Counted from the first letter of the stretch, positions 10,268 to 19,971 are shown. The stretch: 64,000 nt of DNA from Rhodopseudomonas pseudopalustris (GCF_900110435.1 NZ_FODT01000005.1:248001-312000); one strand, 5' to 3'. A program made the numbers and translations. The notes: a model not told the origin generated them from the letters alone.

Positions 10268-11289
10268 GCGCTCATCCCTGCGCGGCCGATCAAGGCTTCG
10301 AGTTCGGCGCGCGCGGCGGCGCGGTCGAACATCTGCGGCGGCTTGCGCGACGCCAGCGCCGCCTCGGCGCGTTGCAGCGCCTGGCCTGCCAGCTCCGGCG
10401 TCTCGGCGGCGACCTGCCGCATCTCGTCGAGCTTGCCGTTGCAATGCAGGACGACGTCGCATCCCGCCGCGACGATGGCCCGAGTGCGATCGGCGATCGT
10501 GCCTTCCAGCGCATTCATCGAGACGTCGTCGCTCATCAGCAGTCCCTGGAACCCGATTCGTCCGCGAATCACCTGATCGATGATTGTCGCAGATGTCGTC
10601 GCGGGTTGGGCGGGATCGAGATCGCTGAACACAACATGTGCAGTCATCGCCATCGGCAGATCGGCGAGCGGCTGGAACGCCGCGAAGTCGGAACGCTCGA
10701 GTTCCTGGCGCGCCGTATCCACGGTCGGAAGCCGGAAATGGCTGTCCGCCGTCGCCCGTCCGTGGCCGGGGATGTGTTTGAGAACCGGCAACACCGAGCC
10801 CTGCTCCAGGCCCTCAGTCACCGCGCGGGCGATCGCCGCCACCTTGGCGGGGTCGGTTCCGTAAGCGCGATCGCCGATCACCGCATCGGCGCCGGCGATC
10901 GGCACGTCGGCGAGCGGCAGGCAGTCGACGGTGATGCCGAGATCGGCCAGATCGGCTGCGATCAGACGCGCGCTGAGCCGCGCCGCGGTGAGCCCGAGCT
11001 GCGAATCGATATCGTATAGCGCCGAGAACACCGCGCCGCGCGGATAGACCGGCCAATGCGGCGGCCCGAGACGCTGAACCCGCCCGCCTTCCTGATCGAT
11101 CAGGACCGGGGCGTCGGGCTGGCCGACTTCCTTGCGCAGTTCACAAACCAATCCAGCGACTTGCGCGGGATTGTCGACGTTGCGTTTGAACAGGATGAAG
11201 CCCCACGGACGGGTTTCGCGCAAAAACTCGCGCTCCTCGTCGGTAAGGCCCAGGCCGGAGATGCCGGTGATGAAAGCGCGCGAAGTCAT
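10264..11289 (-). CDS. nagZ: Beta-N-acetylhexosaminidase (GH3)
   Basis: Cytoplasmic enzyme of peptidoglycan recycling that removes N-acetylglucosamine from anhydromuropeptides. The 341-residue product carries the NagZ marks VLIDQEGGRVQRL, the KHIPGHGRATADSH loop (KHFPGHG in most relatives) with the catalytic His-Asp pair, and LLMSDDVSMNAL with the nucleophile Asp. A short SPOR-protein spacer (47 bp) lies upstream, and scpA overlaps downstream by 4 nt. The nagZ-scpA-scpB-tat order is common in alphaproteobacteria. Confidence 0.95.
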   Translation of the reverse strand: MTSRAFITGISGLGLTDEEREFLRETRPWGFILFKRNVDNPAQVAGLVCELRKEVGQPDAPVLIDQEGGRVQRLGPPHWPVYPRGAVFSALYDIDSQLGLTAARLSARLIAADLADLGITVDCLPLADVPIAGADAVIGDRAYGTDPAKVAAIARAVTEGLEQGSVLPVLKHIPGHGRATADSHFRLPTVDTARQELERSDFAAFQPLADLPMAMTAHVVFSDLDPAQPATTSATIIDQVIRGRIGFQGLLMSDDVSMNALEGTIADRTRAIVAAGCDVVLHCNGKLDEMRQVAAETPELAGQALQRAEAALASRKPPQMFDRAAARAELEALIGRAGMSA

Positions 11290-11336
11290 AAGGGCCGCTT
11301 AGCCCGCGCGCGCCTCCAGGGTCAAGGAAACGGCCG

Positions 11337-12938
11337 TTAATTCCTCTGGACGACGCACTGTCCGCCGGCACTTTTTAGGTTGCCGCAGAGTTGCTGGGCT
11401 TCGTCGGGGCTTCCGAACGGGCCAACCATGGCGCGGTAATACACGCCCTTGCTGCCGAGATCGGCGCGCTTGATCAACGGCGCGCGCGGACCGAGCACCG
11501 ATGGGAACTTGCTCTGCAATGCCCGATACGACGCCTTGGCGTCGGCCTCGCTCTTCTGGGACGACACCTGCACCACGTAGCCACCAGCTCCGGCCGATTC
11601 AGCAGGCGGCAGCGAAGCGACGCGCTGGTTGGACGACGGCGCAGGGGCCGCGTTCGGGGCCAGCGACAGCGGCGCGTTGCCGGCCGACGCATTGGCGTCC
11701 TCGACCTGGCGAGCCGCCGGACGTTGCGCGGGAGCAGCCGGAGTCGGCGGCGGCGTCCGCGCTGCCTGCCGCGCAGGCGCAGCGGCGTTGACCGGCGCCG
11801 CGGCCTGATCGGCCTGATCCGGACGGATGCTGAAGGTCTTGATCTTGCGCGGCTCCTCGCCGGAGATCGTGCCATTGTTCGGCGGCAGGTTCGGCTTCGG
11901 TCCCGGCGCGACGCTGGCGACGCCCGGCGGATTGGGATTCTGATTGAGCTGAGGCAGCACCACCCGCGCACCCTGCCCGGCACGCGACGGATCGGCCGGC
12001 TTCTCTTCGCGCGACACCAGCGCTTCGATGTTGTTGGCGGCCGCGAGCCGGTCCTGGATCGGCTTGCCGGAGGCGTCCGCGGAGGCCGAAGGCGTCGCCA
12101 TCACCTTGGTCGGGCTCGTATCGGCCTTGATTACAGGCGGCTCACCGCTGCGGCCGCCGCCGCTGAACGTGCGATAGGCGAATGCGCCGCCGGTGCCGAT
12201 GACGGCAAGCGCCAGCACCGCGGCCACGGTCATCATGTTGTTGCGGCGGGGCTTGTAGGCGCGGCTGTCCGGCTCCTCGGCATAGCCGTCGTCATAGCCG
12301 TAAGGCGCTTCGGGATAATTCGCGTCCGGGCGCACCTGGGCGGGATCGAGCTGGCCATATAACGCGTCGTCATATCGACCTTGCGCATAATGCGGCTGAT
12401 CCAACGGCAGCGGCAGCGGCGGTTGGGTAACGTGCCGCGGATCGAAATGACTCGGATCGAGAGGGCTGGAATCGAAATGGCTCTGATCGAGACGGCTCTG
12501 ATCGAGAGGACCTTGATCGAGAGGACGTTGATCAAGAGGACCTTGATCGAGAGGACTTGGGTCGAACGGCGTCTGAGCGTAGCCGCCCGCATCCGCCAGC
12601 CGCGGCGCGGCGGCGGTGACGAAGGACGGCGGACGGCGGAAATCGGGCTCGGGCTCCGGCGCCGGTTCAGGAGTGGCGGCGCGGCGATGCTGCATCCAGG
12701 CCGGCATCGGCGGCGGCGGCGCATCGTCCTCGATCGGCGGCGCCTGATTGCTCGGGCGGAAGTCGGTCGCGCGGGAGTGCTGCCGACCAGCCGCAGCTTG
12801 ATTGCCGAACGGATCGTTCTGACCGATCAGGCGGGCGAGTTCGGCGAGCGGGTCGGTTTCGGTCTTGCGTTGCGCATGAGCCGAGCCGGTCTCGTCGTCG
12901 TCCGCCGGGTAAGGTCGGTGCTGATATCGATCGGTCAT
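11337..12938 (-). CDS. SPOR-domain membrane protein with LDQ repeats
   Basis: A 533-residue single-span protein. Residues 1-230 are cytoplasmic and low-complexity. Residues 124-168 repeat a five-residue unit around P-L-D-Q-[GSR] or HFD. A membrane helix (MMTVAAVLALAVIGTGGAFAY, about 236-256) is followed by a long Pro/Ala/Gln-rich periplasmic linker and a C-terminal SPOR domain (GYVVQVSSQKSEADAKASY to the end). SPOR domains bind denuded septal glycan, so a division-site role is likely. I chose ATG 12938; the frame is open 11 codons further. It lies between argS and nagZ on the same strand. Confidence 0.9.
   Translation of the reverse strand: MTDRYQHRPYPADDDETGSAHAQRKTETDPLAELARLIGQNDPFGNQAAAGRQHSRATDFRPSNQAPPIEDDAPPPPMPAWMQHRRAATPEPAPEPEPDFRRPPSFVTAAAPRLADAGGYAQTPFDPSPLDQGPLDQRPLDQGPLDQSRLDQSHFDSSPLDPSHFDPRHVTQPPLPLPLDQPHYAQGRYDDALYGQLDPAQVRPDANYPEAPYGYDDGYAEEPDSRAYKPRRNNMMTVAAVLALAVIGTGGAFAYRTFSGGGRSGEPPVIKADTSPTKVMATPSASADASGKPIQDRLAAANNIEALVSREEKPADPSRAGQGARVVLPQLNQNPNPPGVASVAPGPKPNLPPNNGTISGEEPRKIKTFSIRPDQADQAAAPVNAAAPARQAARTPPPTPAAPAQRPAARQVEDANASAGNAPLSLAPNAAPAPSSNQRVASLPPAESAGAGGYVVQVSSQKSEADAKASYRALQSKFPSVLGPRAPLIKRADLGSKGVYYRAMVGPFGSPDEAQQLCGNLKSAGGQCVVQRN
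12435..12569 (-). repeat. In-frame 15-bp minisatellite in the SPOR gene
   Basis: About nine imperfect 15-bp units (TTGATCGAGAGGACC-like on the plus strand) encode the repeated Pro-Leu-Asp-Gln-x pentapeptide, drifting to His-Phe-Asp-x-x. All copies keep the frame. Unit number is likely to vary between strains. Confidence 0.85.
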
Positions 12939-13040
12939 GTGTTGTTGCGTCCCATTCGGGAAAGCCGCCAAACCCGCTACTGCAGAAGATAGACTGCTCT
13001 CAAAAAGCCGCTCCAGATCCCCATCTGACCGGCTGTCCCC

Positions 13041-14834
13041 CTACCGCATCTCGTCCGGCGCTGTGACGCCGAGCATGGCAAGCCCAGATGCCAGAACCGA
13101 GACGACGCCCTGGACCATCGCCAGTCGCGCCTTGGTAATCTCTGCATCATTATTGATAATGAAGCGTAAATGAGGCAAATCGCGGCCGCGCGTCCAGAGC
13201 GCGTGAAATTCGCTGGCGAGATCATACAGATAGAAGGCGACCCGGTGCGGCTCATGGGCCAGCGCCGCGGCCTCCACGGTGCGCGGGAACAGCGCCAGCC
13301 GCCGCAGCAGATCGAGCTCCGCCGGGTCGGTCAGCCGCTCCGTCTTGGCATCCTTCAGGAACGCGATCCGGGCGTCGGTCGATTCCGGCAGGTCCGGGAA
13401 CGCCTCCCGGGCGTTGCGGAAGATCGAATGGCCGCGGGCATGGCCGTACTGGACGTAGAAAACCGGATTGTCCTTCGACTGCTCGATCACCTTGGCGAGG
13501 TCGAAATCGAGCACCGCGTCGTTCTTGCGGAACAGCATCATGAAGCGGACGGCGTCGGAACCGACCTCGTCGACCACCTCGCGCAGCGTGACGAAGTCGC
13601 CGGCCCGCTTCGACATCTTCACCGGCTCGCCGTTGCGCAACAGCCGGACGAGCTGGACGATCTTGACGTCGAGCGCGCCCTTGCCTTCGGTCACCGCGGT
13701 GATCGCCGCCTGCATCCGCTTGATGTAGCCGCCATGGTCGGCGCCCCAGACGTCGACCATATTGCCGAAGCCGGCGTCGAACTTCACCTTGTGATAGGCG
13801 ATGTCGGAGGCGAAGTAAGTGTAGGAGCCGTCGGACTTCAGCAGCGGACGATCGACGTCGTCGCCATAGGCGGTGGCGCGGAACAGGGTCTGCTCGCGGT
13901 CCTCATAGTCCTCGACCGGCGCGCCCTTCGGCGGCGGCAGCCGGCCCTGATAGACGTCGCCCTTGGCGCGGAGAAAATCGATCGTGTCGGCGACGCGATT
14001 GCGATCACCCTCGATCAGCGAACGCTCCGAGAAAAACACTTCGTGGGTGATCGCAAGCGCGGCGAGATCGCCTTTGATCATCTCCATCATCATCGCGATC
14101 GACTTCGCGCGTACCAGCGGAAGCCATTGCGGCTCAGGCATTTCCTTCAACGCCGAGCCGTGCTCGGCAGCCAGCTCCGCGCCGACCGGGACCAGATAGT
14201 CGCCCGGATAGAGCCCGTCCGGAATGGCGCCGATGTCTTCGCCGAGCGCCTCGCGGTAGCGCAGGAAAGCGGAGCGCGCCAGCACGTCGACCTGGGCGCC
14301 GGCGTCATTGATGTAGTACTCGCGGGTGACGTCATAGCCGGCCGCGTCGAGCAAATTCGCCAGCGCGTCGCCGAACACCGCGCCGCGGCAATGGCCGACA
14401 TGCATCGGCCCGGTCGGATTGGCGGAGACGTATTCGACGTTGACCTTCTCGGCCCCGCCGACCCGGCTGCGGCCGTAGGCGGAGCCCTCGTCGAGCACCG
14501 CGCGCAGCGCCTGCGCCCACACCGCCGGTTTCAGGGTCAGATTGATGAAGCCGGGACCGGCGATCGCAACCTCGGCGATCTGGTCCTCGGCCCGAAGCTT
14601 CTCGGCGATCTTGTCGGCGAGATCGCGCGGCTTCGCCTTGGCGTCCTTCGCCAGCACCATCGCGGCGTTGGTCGCCATGTCGCCATGCGAGGCGTCCTTC
14701 GGCGGTTCGACCACGATGCGCGCGAGATTGATCCCCGCGGGCAGCACGCCCTCGTCGGTCAGCACGGCGCAGACGGCGTGCACGCGCGCGAGGACATGGG
14801 CGAAAAGATGCGTCGAGATCGGTTGATCGGGCAT
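13041..14834 (-). CDS. argS: Arginyl-tRNA synthetase
   Basis: Class I synthetase of 597 residues. It has the N-terminal Add-1 domain ([12 protein letters not shown]), the HIGH-type motif in [13 protein letters not shown], the KMSK loop in [15 protein letters not shown], and the C-terminal DALR anticodon-binding domain ending TAPDEMR. The ATG at 14834 gives the normal family start. It sits between dgt upstream (48 bp gap) and the SPOR gene downstream, all on the minus strand, so the three are probably one transcript. Confidence 0.97.
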   Translation of the reverse strand: MPDQPISTHLFAHVLARVHAVCAVLTDEGVLPAGINLARIVVEPPKDASHGDMATNAAMVLAKDAKAKPRDLADKIAEKLRAEDQIAEVAIAGPGFINLTLKPAVWAQALRAVLDEGSAYGRSRVGGAEKVNVEYVSANPTGPMHVGHCRGAVFGDALANLLDAAGYDVTREYYINDAGAQVDVLARSAFLRYREALGEDIGAIPDGLYPGDYLVPVGAELAAEHGSALKEMPEPQWLPLVRAKSIAMMMEMIKGDLAALAITHEVFFSERSLIEGDRNRVADTIDFLRAKGDVYQGRLPPPKGAPVEDYEDREQTLFRATAYGDDVDRPLLKSDGSYTYFASDIAYHKVKFDAGFGNMVDVWGADHGGYIKRMQAAITAVTEGKGALDVKIVQLVRLLRNGEPVKMSKRAGDFVTLREVVDEVGSDAVRFMMLFRKNDAVLDFDLAKVIEQSKDNPVFYVQYGHARGHSIFRNAREAFPDLPESTDARIAFLKDAKTERLTDPAELDLLRRLALFPRTVEAAALAHEPHRVAFYLYDLASEFHALWTRGRDLPHLRFIINNDAEITKARLAMVQGVVSVLASGLAMLGVTAPDEMR

Positions 14835-14882
14835 GGCTGCAGTTTTGATTGGGGGATGGCCATTGTCGGCCGGTCCGGCCGC

Positions 14883-16097
14883 CTAACGCAAATCCGGAGT
14901 CGAGTCAAAAAGCCGCTGGTGTTCGGTCAGCGCATAGCGGTCGGTCATGCCGGCGATGAAATTGCGGATCCGTCGCAGCCGGTCGGCTTCGCACTCGGCG
15001 ACCGGCCCATCGGTCGGCAGCCAGTCCGGCGGCAGATCGGCCGGATGGTCGCAATAGCGCTGGAACAGGTCGGCGACGATCGCCTCGGCGTCGCGCATCA
15101 CCGCCATGACGCGGTTTGCCCGATACATGTGGGTCCAGAGGAATGCCTTGATCTCGGCTTCCGCGGCGGCCGTCTCGATCGGGAACGCCACCATCGCCGA
15201 ACTGGCGTGACGCACCTCCTCGGCCGAGCGCGGCGCGGCCTCGCCCAGTCGCCGCATGGTCTCGGCGGTCACCGCGCCGATCAAATGCGAGATCAGCTCG
15301 CGCACCAGCTCGGCGCCGCGCCGGCTTTCGTCGAGCGCCGGATAGCGCCGCGCGATGCCGTCGATGATCGATGCGATCAGCGGCACGGCGCGCAGATCGT
15401 CGACGCGGAACAGCCCGGCGCGCAGCCCGTCGTCGATGTCGTGGGCGTCGTAGGCGATGTCGTCGGCAATCGCCGCGACCTGGGCCTCGAGCGAGGCAAA
15501 GCTCCACAGCTCGAGGTCGAAGCGCTGGCTGAACTCGACAATCCCGATCGGCACGCCGCGCTCGGCGTAGCGCGGCAGCGGCCGGCCGGCGCGATCGGTG
15601 AGCGGGCCGTTATGCTTGACCACGCCTTCGAGCGTTTCCCAGGTCAGGTTCAACCCGTCGAATTCCGGATAGCGGTGCTCGAGTGCGGTCAGCACCCGCA
15701 GGGTCTGAGCGTTGTGATCGAAGCCGCCATGGGCGCGCAGGCAGGCGTCGAGCGCGCGCTCACCGGCATGGCCGAACGGCGGATGGCCGAGATCGTGCGC
15801 CAGCGCCAGCGTCTCGGTCAGATCCTCGTCGAGCCCGAGCTGGCGCGCGATCGCCCGGGCGATCTGGGCGACTTCGAGGCTGTGGGTCAGACGGGTGCGG
15901 TAATGATCGCCCTCGTGGAACACGAAGACCTGGGTCTTGTGCTTGAGCCGGCGGAAGGCGTTGGAGTGGATCACCCGGTCGCAATCACGCCGAAAAGCAC
16001 TGCGGTTGTTGCTCGGCGGCTCGGCGAACTGCCGGCCGCGGCTGCGGTCCGGATCGCAACCATAGGCTGCGCGAGGAGCTGCCATTCCGACCGACAC
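14883..16097 (-). CDS. dgt: Deoxyguanosinetriphosphate triphosphohydrolase-like protein
   Basis: HD-domain dNTP triphosphohydrolase that releases triphosphate from deoxynucleoside triphosphates. The 404-residue protein has [11 protein letters not shown], the metal-binding HD series [15 protein letters not shown] and [15 protein letters not shown], and the later [14 protein letters not shown] segment. Start is GTG 16097 giving MSVGMAAP; an in-frame ATG at 16085 is the alternative. It is divergent from erpA with about 110 bp between them, and heads the argS run. Confidence 0.94.
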   Translation of the reverse strand: MSVGMAAPRAAYGCDPDRSRGRQFAEPPSNNRSAFRRDCDRVIHSNAFRRLKHKTQVFVFHEGDHYRTRLTHSLEVAQIARAIARQLGLDEDLTETLALAHDLGHPPFGHAGERALDACLRAHGGFDHNAQTLRVLTALEHRYPEFDGLNLTWETLEGVVKHNGPLTDRAGRPLPRYAERGVPIGIVEFSQRFDLELWSFASLEAQVAAIADDIAYDAHDIDDGLRAGLFRVDDLRAVPLIASIIDGIARRYPALDESRRGAELVRELISHLIGAVTAETMRRLGEAAPRSAEEVRHASSAMVAFPIETAAAEAEIKAFLWTHMYRANRVMAVMRDAEAIVADLFQRYCDHPADLPPDWLPTDGPVAECEADRLRRIRNFIAGMTDRYALTEHQRLFDSTPDLR

Positions 16098-16205
16098 GCT
16101 GAAGCTATCCCTGACCTGTTTGATTCTGCGGCACAGTGCACTTAACTATGGCTTGCACGGAAATCCAATGACGGCACAATCCCCTGCAGGGATATGGAGC
16201 GACAA

Positions 16206-16538
16206 ATGACGGACAGCAGCGTCACCATCAGCGAACGGGCGGCGCGCCGGATCGGCGAAATTCTGAAAGGTGAAGGCAACGGCGCGATGCTGCGGATCAG
16301 CGTCGAAGGCGGCGGCTGCTCGGGCTTTCAGTACAAATTCGACGTCGATCGCGCCCAGACCGACGACGATCTGGTGATCGCGCGCGACGGCGCGGTGGTG
16401 CTGGTCGACTCCGCCTCGGTGCCGTTCCTCGCCGGTTCGGAAGTCGACTTCGTCGACGATTTGATCGGCGCGTCGTTCCGCGTCAACAATCCGAACGCCA
16501 CTTCCGGCTGTGGCTGCGGCACCAGCTTCTCGATGTGA
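16206..16538 (+). CDS. erpA: A-type iron-sulfur cluster carrier
   Basis: Delivers Fe-S clusters to apo-proteins. The 110-residue product has the three cluster Cys of the HesB/IscA family: one in GGGCSGFQY and two in SGCGCGTSF. Start ATG 16206 gives the family's short N terminus; an upstream in-frame ATG at 16194 adds four residues only. The 110 bp before it is shared with dgt. In related genomes, as I recall, xthA follows directly; here it is 8.6 kb away. Confidence 0.93.
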   Translation: MTDSSVTISERAARRIGEILKGEGNGAMLRISVEGGGCSGFQYKFDVDRAQTDDDLVIARDGAVVLVDSASVPFLAGSEVDFVDDLIGASFRVNNPNATSGCGCGTSFSM

Positions 16539-16563
16539 CACAGTAAGTTGGACGCCGACTTGA

Positions 16564-16585
16564 ACGCCGCGACGCAGCGCGGCGT
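16564..16585. terminator. Hairpin downstream of erpA
   Basis: ACGCCGCG at 16564-16571 pairs perfectly with CGCGGCGT at 16578-16585 across a 6-nt loop. It begins 26 bp after the erpA stop codon. There is no T run, so it is a candidate terminator only. The rest of 16539-16816 shows nothing else I can name. Confidence 0.5.
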
Positions 16586-16816
16586 CCGACTGCCTTGATG
16601 GTCCGAAGGCCGCGCGCCGAAAGTTCTTCGACGTTGAGACGCTGGGTCAAGAGAAACGACGCGTCTGCATCTCCCGCGCTTGCTGATGGTTCCCGCTTCC
16701 ATTATGGCGGAACCCAAACAACCCGCCCATCGATCATCGCCAGACAGCAGGTTTGACGGACACGGCTTGCGTCACCCGCGCAGGCCGATGACGGGTCTTG
16801 CGTGGTGGAATTGTCG

Positions 16817-17836
16817 ATGTCGATGTCAGTGACCTCTGAGGTTTCGCAGCGCCCCCGCCTCCTCACCGGATTTCGCGTCGGCTTGATCACCGCGCTGGTG
16901 CTGTCGCTTGTGTTCGGGGCGATGATCGCGATCACCTTCTCGATGCAGAACGAGGTGATCGCGCATGACCGCGACGATCAGATGGGCGCGATCAGCCAGG
17001 CGATCACCGCGGCGCTCGACCAGGCCGGACGCTTCGCGCTGACGCAAGCCGAGACCACCGCGCGGCATGCTGCCGTCGCCCGAGCCCTGGCGGCCGGCGA
17101 TCGCGCCGCGCTGTCGGAGCTAGCCGGCGGCACTTACGCCTACCTCAAAACCCAGGGCGTTCCGGTGTTCGGCTTTCACGCCGCAGACATGACCTACCTG
17201 CTCCGTCTGCATCTGCCGGACAAGTTCGGCGACGACCTGACCAAAATCCGGCCGATGGTGCTCGCGGCCAACAAGACCGGCCGCTCGCAGGTCGGCCTCG
17301 AGATCGGCATCGCCGGCACCTTCGTGCGCGGCATCGCCGTGGTCCGCGACGGCGACCGCTTCGTCGGCACGGTGGAGACCGGCCTCAACCTCGAACCGAT
17401 CCTGGAGCAGGTGAAGGCGCTGACCAACGCCGATATCGCCGTGGTGCTCAGCCAGTCGCTCGCAGATCTGCCGCCACGCGGCGCGAGCCAGAACGGCGCG
17501 GGCGAAACATTCGGCGACCTGATGGCGCTGGCCTCCACCGACACGCAGCTTTTCAACGGCCTGTTGCGTGACGGCGCGATCCGGCTGACGCGCACCCGGG
17601 ACGTCAGCGCGCACCAACTCCAGGGCGGCAGCGCCGCCGTCCTGGTGCAGCCGCTGATCGATTTCTCCGGCCGGATGATCGGCAACATCGCTGCGGTGAA
17701 AACCTTCCCCGCGCACGGCGCCGCGCTGCAGCGAACTCGCACCGAACTGATCGCGGCGGCGATGATCGGCGCTATTCTCGCCTTCGTCGTTTTCTCAGTC
17801 CTGGCGCGGATGATCGCGATGCGCGGTCAGTCTTAG
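16817..17836 (+). CDS. Membrane protein with extracytoplasmic Cache sensor domain, no output domain
   Basis: A 339-residue protein with one membrane helix near residues 18-42, a periplasmic domain of about 260 residues, and a second helix (LIAAAMIGAILAFVVFSVLA) close to the end. The domain looks like a double Cache fold as in chemoreceptors: DQMGAISQAITAALDQAGRFALTQAETTA, then KIRPMVLAANKTGRSQVGLEIGIAGTFVRGIAVVRDGDRFVGTVETGLNL. The protein stops where a HAMP or kinase module would start. I took ATG 16817 with GGTGGA 7 nt before; GTG 16802 and ATG 16823 are alternatives. Its stop is 1 nt before the ion-channel start, so the two are co-translated. Confidence 0.8.
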   Translation: MSMSVTSEVSQRPRLLTGFRVGLITALVLSLVFGAMIAITFSMQNEVIAHDRDDQMGAISQAITAALDQAGRFALTQAETTARHAAVARALAAGDRAALSELAGGTYAYLKTQGVPVFGFHAADMTYLLRLHLPDKFGDDLTKIRPMVLAANKTGRSQVGLEIGIAGTFVRGIAVVRDGDRFVGTVETGLNLEPILEQVKALTNADIAVVLSQSLADLPPRGASQNGAGETFGDLMALASTDTQLFNGLLRDGAIRLTRTRDVSAHQLQGGSAAVLVQPLIDFSGRMIGNIAAVKTFPAHGAALQRTRTELIAAAMIGAILAFVVFSVLARMIAMRGQS

Positions 17837-17837
17837 G

Positions 17838-18899
17838 ATGCGGACGGTTCTCGCGCTGCTGCTGGTGTTGGCGGCCGGACTGCTCGCCGGTCCGGTTCGG
17901 GCCGGCGCCGACAAAGAAGGCTTGCCGGACGGCGTCGAATTGCCGGTGCAGGTGCGGATCGGACTGCGCGTCCTGGACATCACCGAGGTCAAGGAAGTCG
18001 CCGGCCGCGCCCGGCTCTCTATCGAGGTCACCCAACGCTGGACCGACCCGCGCCGGCGGTTCGACCCGATTCAGGTCGGCGCCGCGCGGATCGATCGCGT
18101 CGGCGACGAGGCGGCGCAGTTCATCGCCTCGATCTGGACGCCGGGTGTCGCGATCGACAACCAGATCGGCGAGCCGCGCTCCAAGACCGAGGCGGTCTCC
18201 GCTTACGCCGACGGCGGCATCGTGCTGGTCGAACGTTATGAGGCCGACTTCCGCGTGCCGATCAACATGTCGGCGTTTCCGTTCGATCGCCAGAAACTGC
18301 CGCTGTCGTTTTCGCTGCCGCGCTACGCCAAGCAGGATGCGATGCTGGTCACCACCGAATCCGACCGTTTGTTCTCGCGGATCGAAAGCAAGCTGTCGGT
18401 GATCGACTGGCGGCCGCTCGATCTGAGCTTCTTCTACGACGAGGCCGCCGGCTGGAACGCGCGCAGCTATTCGCGGCTCAACGTCACGGTCGGCATCGAA
18501 CGGCTGTCGGAGCGCTATCTGCTGCGGCTGTTCATTCCCATCGTGTCGACGCTGGCGGTGTCGCTGTTCGTGCTGTGGATTCCCGGTACGGCGCCCAAGG
18601 ACCATGGCGGCCTGGTGTTCTCGGCGCTGCTCGCGCTCGCAGCGATCAGTTTCACCTATGAGGCGAGCTTCCCAGGCTCGATCTCGTTGAACACCCCGAT
18701 CGCGAAGATCATCTCACTCGGCTATTTCTATCTGGTGATCGTGGTGCTGATCGACGCACTTCTGTGGAAGCCGCGCTCCGATCCCGCTTCGCGGTTTCAC
18801 GAACTCGCATCCGGCTTACGCTCGCATAGCCGATGGGCGCTGCCCTCGATCATGGTGATCGTCTGTCTGGCGCTGGTGGTGCGCGGACTGCCTGCGTGA
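17838..18899 (+). CDS. Pentameric ligand-gated ion channel (Cys-loop receptor superfamily, prokaryotic)
   Basis: A 353-residue homolog of the bacterial channels GLIC and ELIC. There is a signal peptide (1-22) and a beta-sandwich ligand domain (about 25-225) with the superfamily marks WTPGVAIDN at 100-108 (loop A WxPxxxxxN) and the Pro loop FPFDRQ at 147-152. Like other bacterial members it lacks the two loop Cys. Four membrane helices follow: M1 (RYLLRLFIPIVSTLAVSLFVLWI), pore-lining M2 (GGLVFSALLALAAISFTY), M3 (about 286-310) and M4 (WALPSIMVIVCLALVV). By eye, the inner end of M2 has Lys-Asp where GLIC has Glu, so ion selectivity is open. It is coupled to the Cache gene. Confidence 0.9.
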   Translation: MRTVLALLLVLAAGLLAGPVRAGADKEGLPDGVELPVQVRIGLRVLDITEVKEVAGRARLSIEVTQRWTDPRRRFDPIQVGAARIDRVGDEAAQFIASIWTPGVAIDNQIGEPRSKTEAVSAYADGGIVLVERYEADFRVPINMSAFPFDRQKLPLSFSLPRYAKQDAMLVTTESDRLFSRIESKLSVIDWRPLDLSFFYDEAAGWNARSYSRLNVTVGIERLSERYLLRLFIPIVSTLAVSLFVLWIPGTAPKDHGGLVFSALLALAAISFTYEASFPGSISLNTPIAKIISLGYFYLVIVVLIDALLWKPRSDPASRFHELASGLRSHSRWALPSIMVIVCLALVVRGLPA

Positions 18900-18920
18900 G
18901 CTGGCCGCGAACGAGACAAA

Positions 18921-18949
18921 GCCGGGAGCCTTGATCAGGTGCTCCCGGC
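18921..18949. terminator. Strong hairpin after the ion-channel gene
   Basis: GCCGGGAGC (18921-18929) and GCTCCCGGC (18941-18949) form a perfect 9-bp stem with an 11-nt loop. It begins 22 bp after the channel stop codon. The convergent gene at 19009 ends beyond it, so it may serve both strands. No T run follows on the plus strand. Confidence 0.6.
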
Positions 18950-19008
18950 GATAGTCTATGGCGGTTTAGCTGCGCAACGGGCGACAGCGTAGACGGGTCT
19001 TGCGGACG

Positions 19009-19971
19009 CTACGAAAACGTACCCGTCGTCCCCGCCAGCGCCGTACACATCGCGCCCTTGTAGGGGCCGCCGGTCGGCCCGACCTGATACTCCTTGAACA
19101 CCGCAAGGCCGCCCGGGTTGTTGAGGTTGGTGATCGTCGTGGGCAGATTGAAGTTCCCGGCAGTGCCGGTCGAGATCACGCCGGTTCCGGCTTCGTTCAG
19201 GACCTGCGCATTGAGCGCGTCCGCCAGGACCCGCCCGAAGGAATTGACGGACCGCTCGACCAGGCCCAGCGCGCCGTTGGCCAGTTGGCTCACCGCCATG
19301 TTCTTCACCGTCCAGGTGCCGTCGATATTGTAGGTCACGTTGAACGTCGTGAAGCCGGGAGTCGCGTCGCAGATCGCGGCGTTGATCGACGAGTTCGTGA
19401 AATTCATCACGGTGCCCGCCGTGTAGGTCCCCGTCTGCACGTAGAACTTGATGACCGGCTGACAGTCGAGATTGGAGGTCGGCTGAGCCGTCACGAAGTT
19501 CGACAGGGTGATCGCGCCGGACAGCGACTGCACGGCCGACCCCGCATTGTAGTTCGCGAGCACCGGATTGAAGGTCGGCGTCACGATCCGGAACGACCCC
19601 GACTGCGGCCCCGCCGTCCAGGCCGGAACGGACAGCCCCAACGAGGGCGAGACGGTCATATTCGTAGTGTTGTTGGTCTGCGGACCGCCGGCCGCCGAAG
19701 TCAGATTGATCGCCTGAATGGCGGCCAACTGACCCGAGGGTTGTCCGACCTCAGGCGGCGCCACCTGCTGTTGGACGCCTGCATAATACTGCAGGATCAT
19801 CGTGAAGGTGAGCACCGCGCCCGACGTGCTGTAGGGCAACAGGGCCTGGCTATACAGGCTGTTGGTGTAGACCTGCGGCCCGCCGGAATACGACGCCGGC
19901 TGTTGGAAGAAGAAGAAGTTCTGCAGCGAGTTACTGTTGTTCGTCACATTGATGGTGATGGTCGTCGTCAT
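19009..19971 (-). CDS. Unrecognised Asn/Thr-rich protein
   Basis: A 320-residue protein that I do not recognise. It starts MTTTITINVTNNSNSL, has no signal peptide or membrane helix, and is rich in Asn, Thr, Gly, Ser and aromatic residues with alternating hydrophobic positions (TFNVTYNIDGTWTV), as in beta-sandwich proteins. Three Cys are present (LDCQP, AAICDA, AMCTA). A run FFFFQQP follows the first strand. I chose ATG 19971; the frame is open 22 codons more. A gene for an XRE regulator lies 184 bp upstream on the same strand and may control it. Confidence 0.7.
   Translation of the reverse strand: MTTTITINVTNNSNSLQNFFFFQQPASYSGGPQVYTNSLYSQALLPYSTSGAVLTFTMILQYYAGVQQQVAPPEVGQPSGQLAAIQAINLTSAAGGPQTNNTTNMTVSPSLGLSVPAWTAGPQSGSFRIVTPTFNPVLANYNAGSAVQSLSGAITLSNFVTAQPTSNLDCQPVIKFYVQTGTYTAGTVMNFTNSSINAAICDATPGFTTFNVTYNIDGTWTVKNMAVSQLANGALGLVERSVNSFGRVLADALNAQVLNEAGTGVISTGTAGNFNLPTTITNLNNPGGLAVFKEYQVGPTGGPYKGAMCTALAGTTGTFS

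Noticed and set aside
13170..16145. Plus-strand open frame of 991 codons over argS and dgt
   Set aside because: It runs across two well-supported minus-strand genes and has the same low-complexity Arg/His/Asp makeup, so it is a composition shadow.
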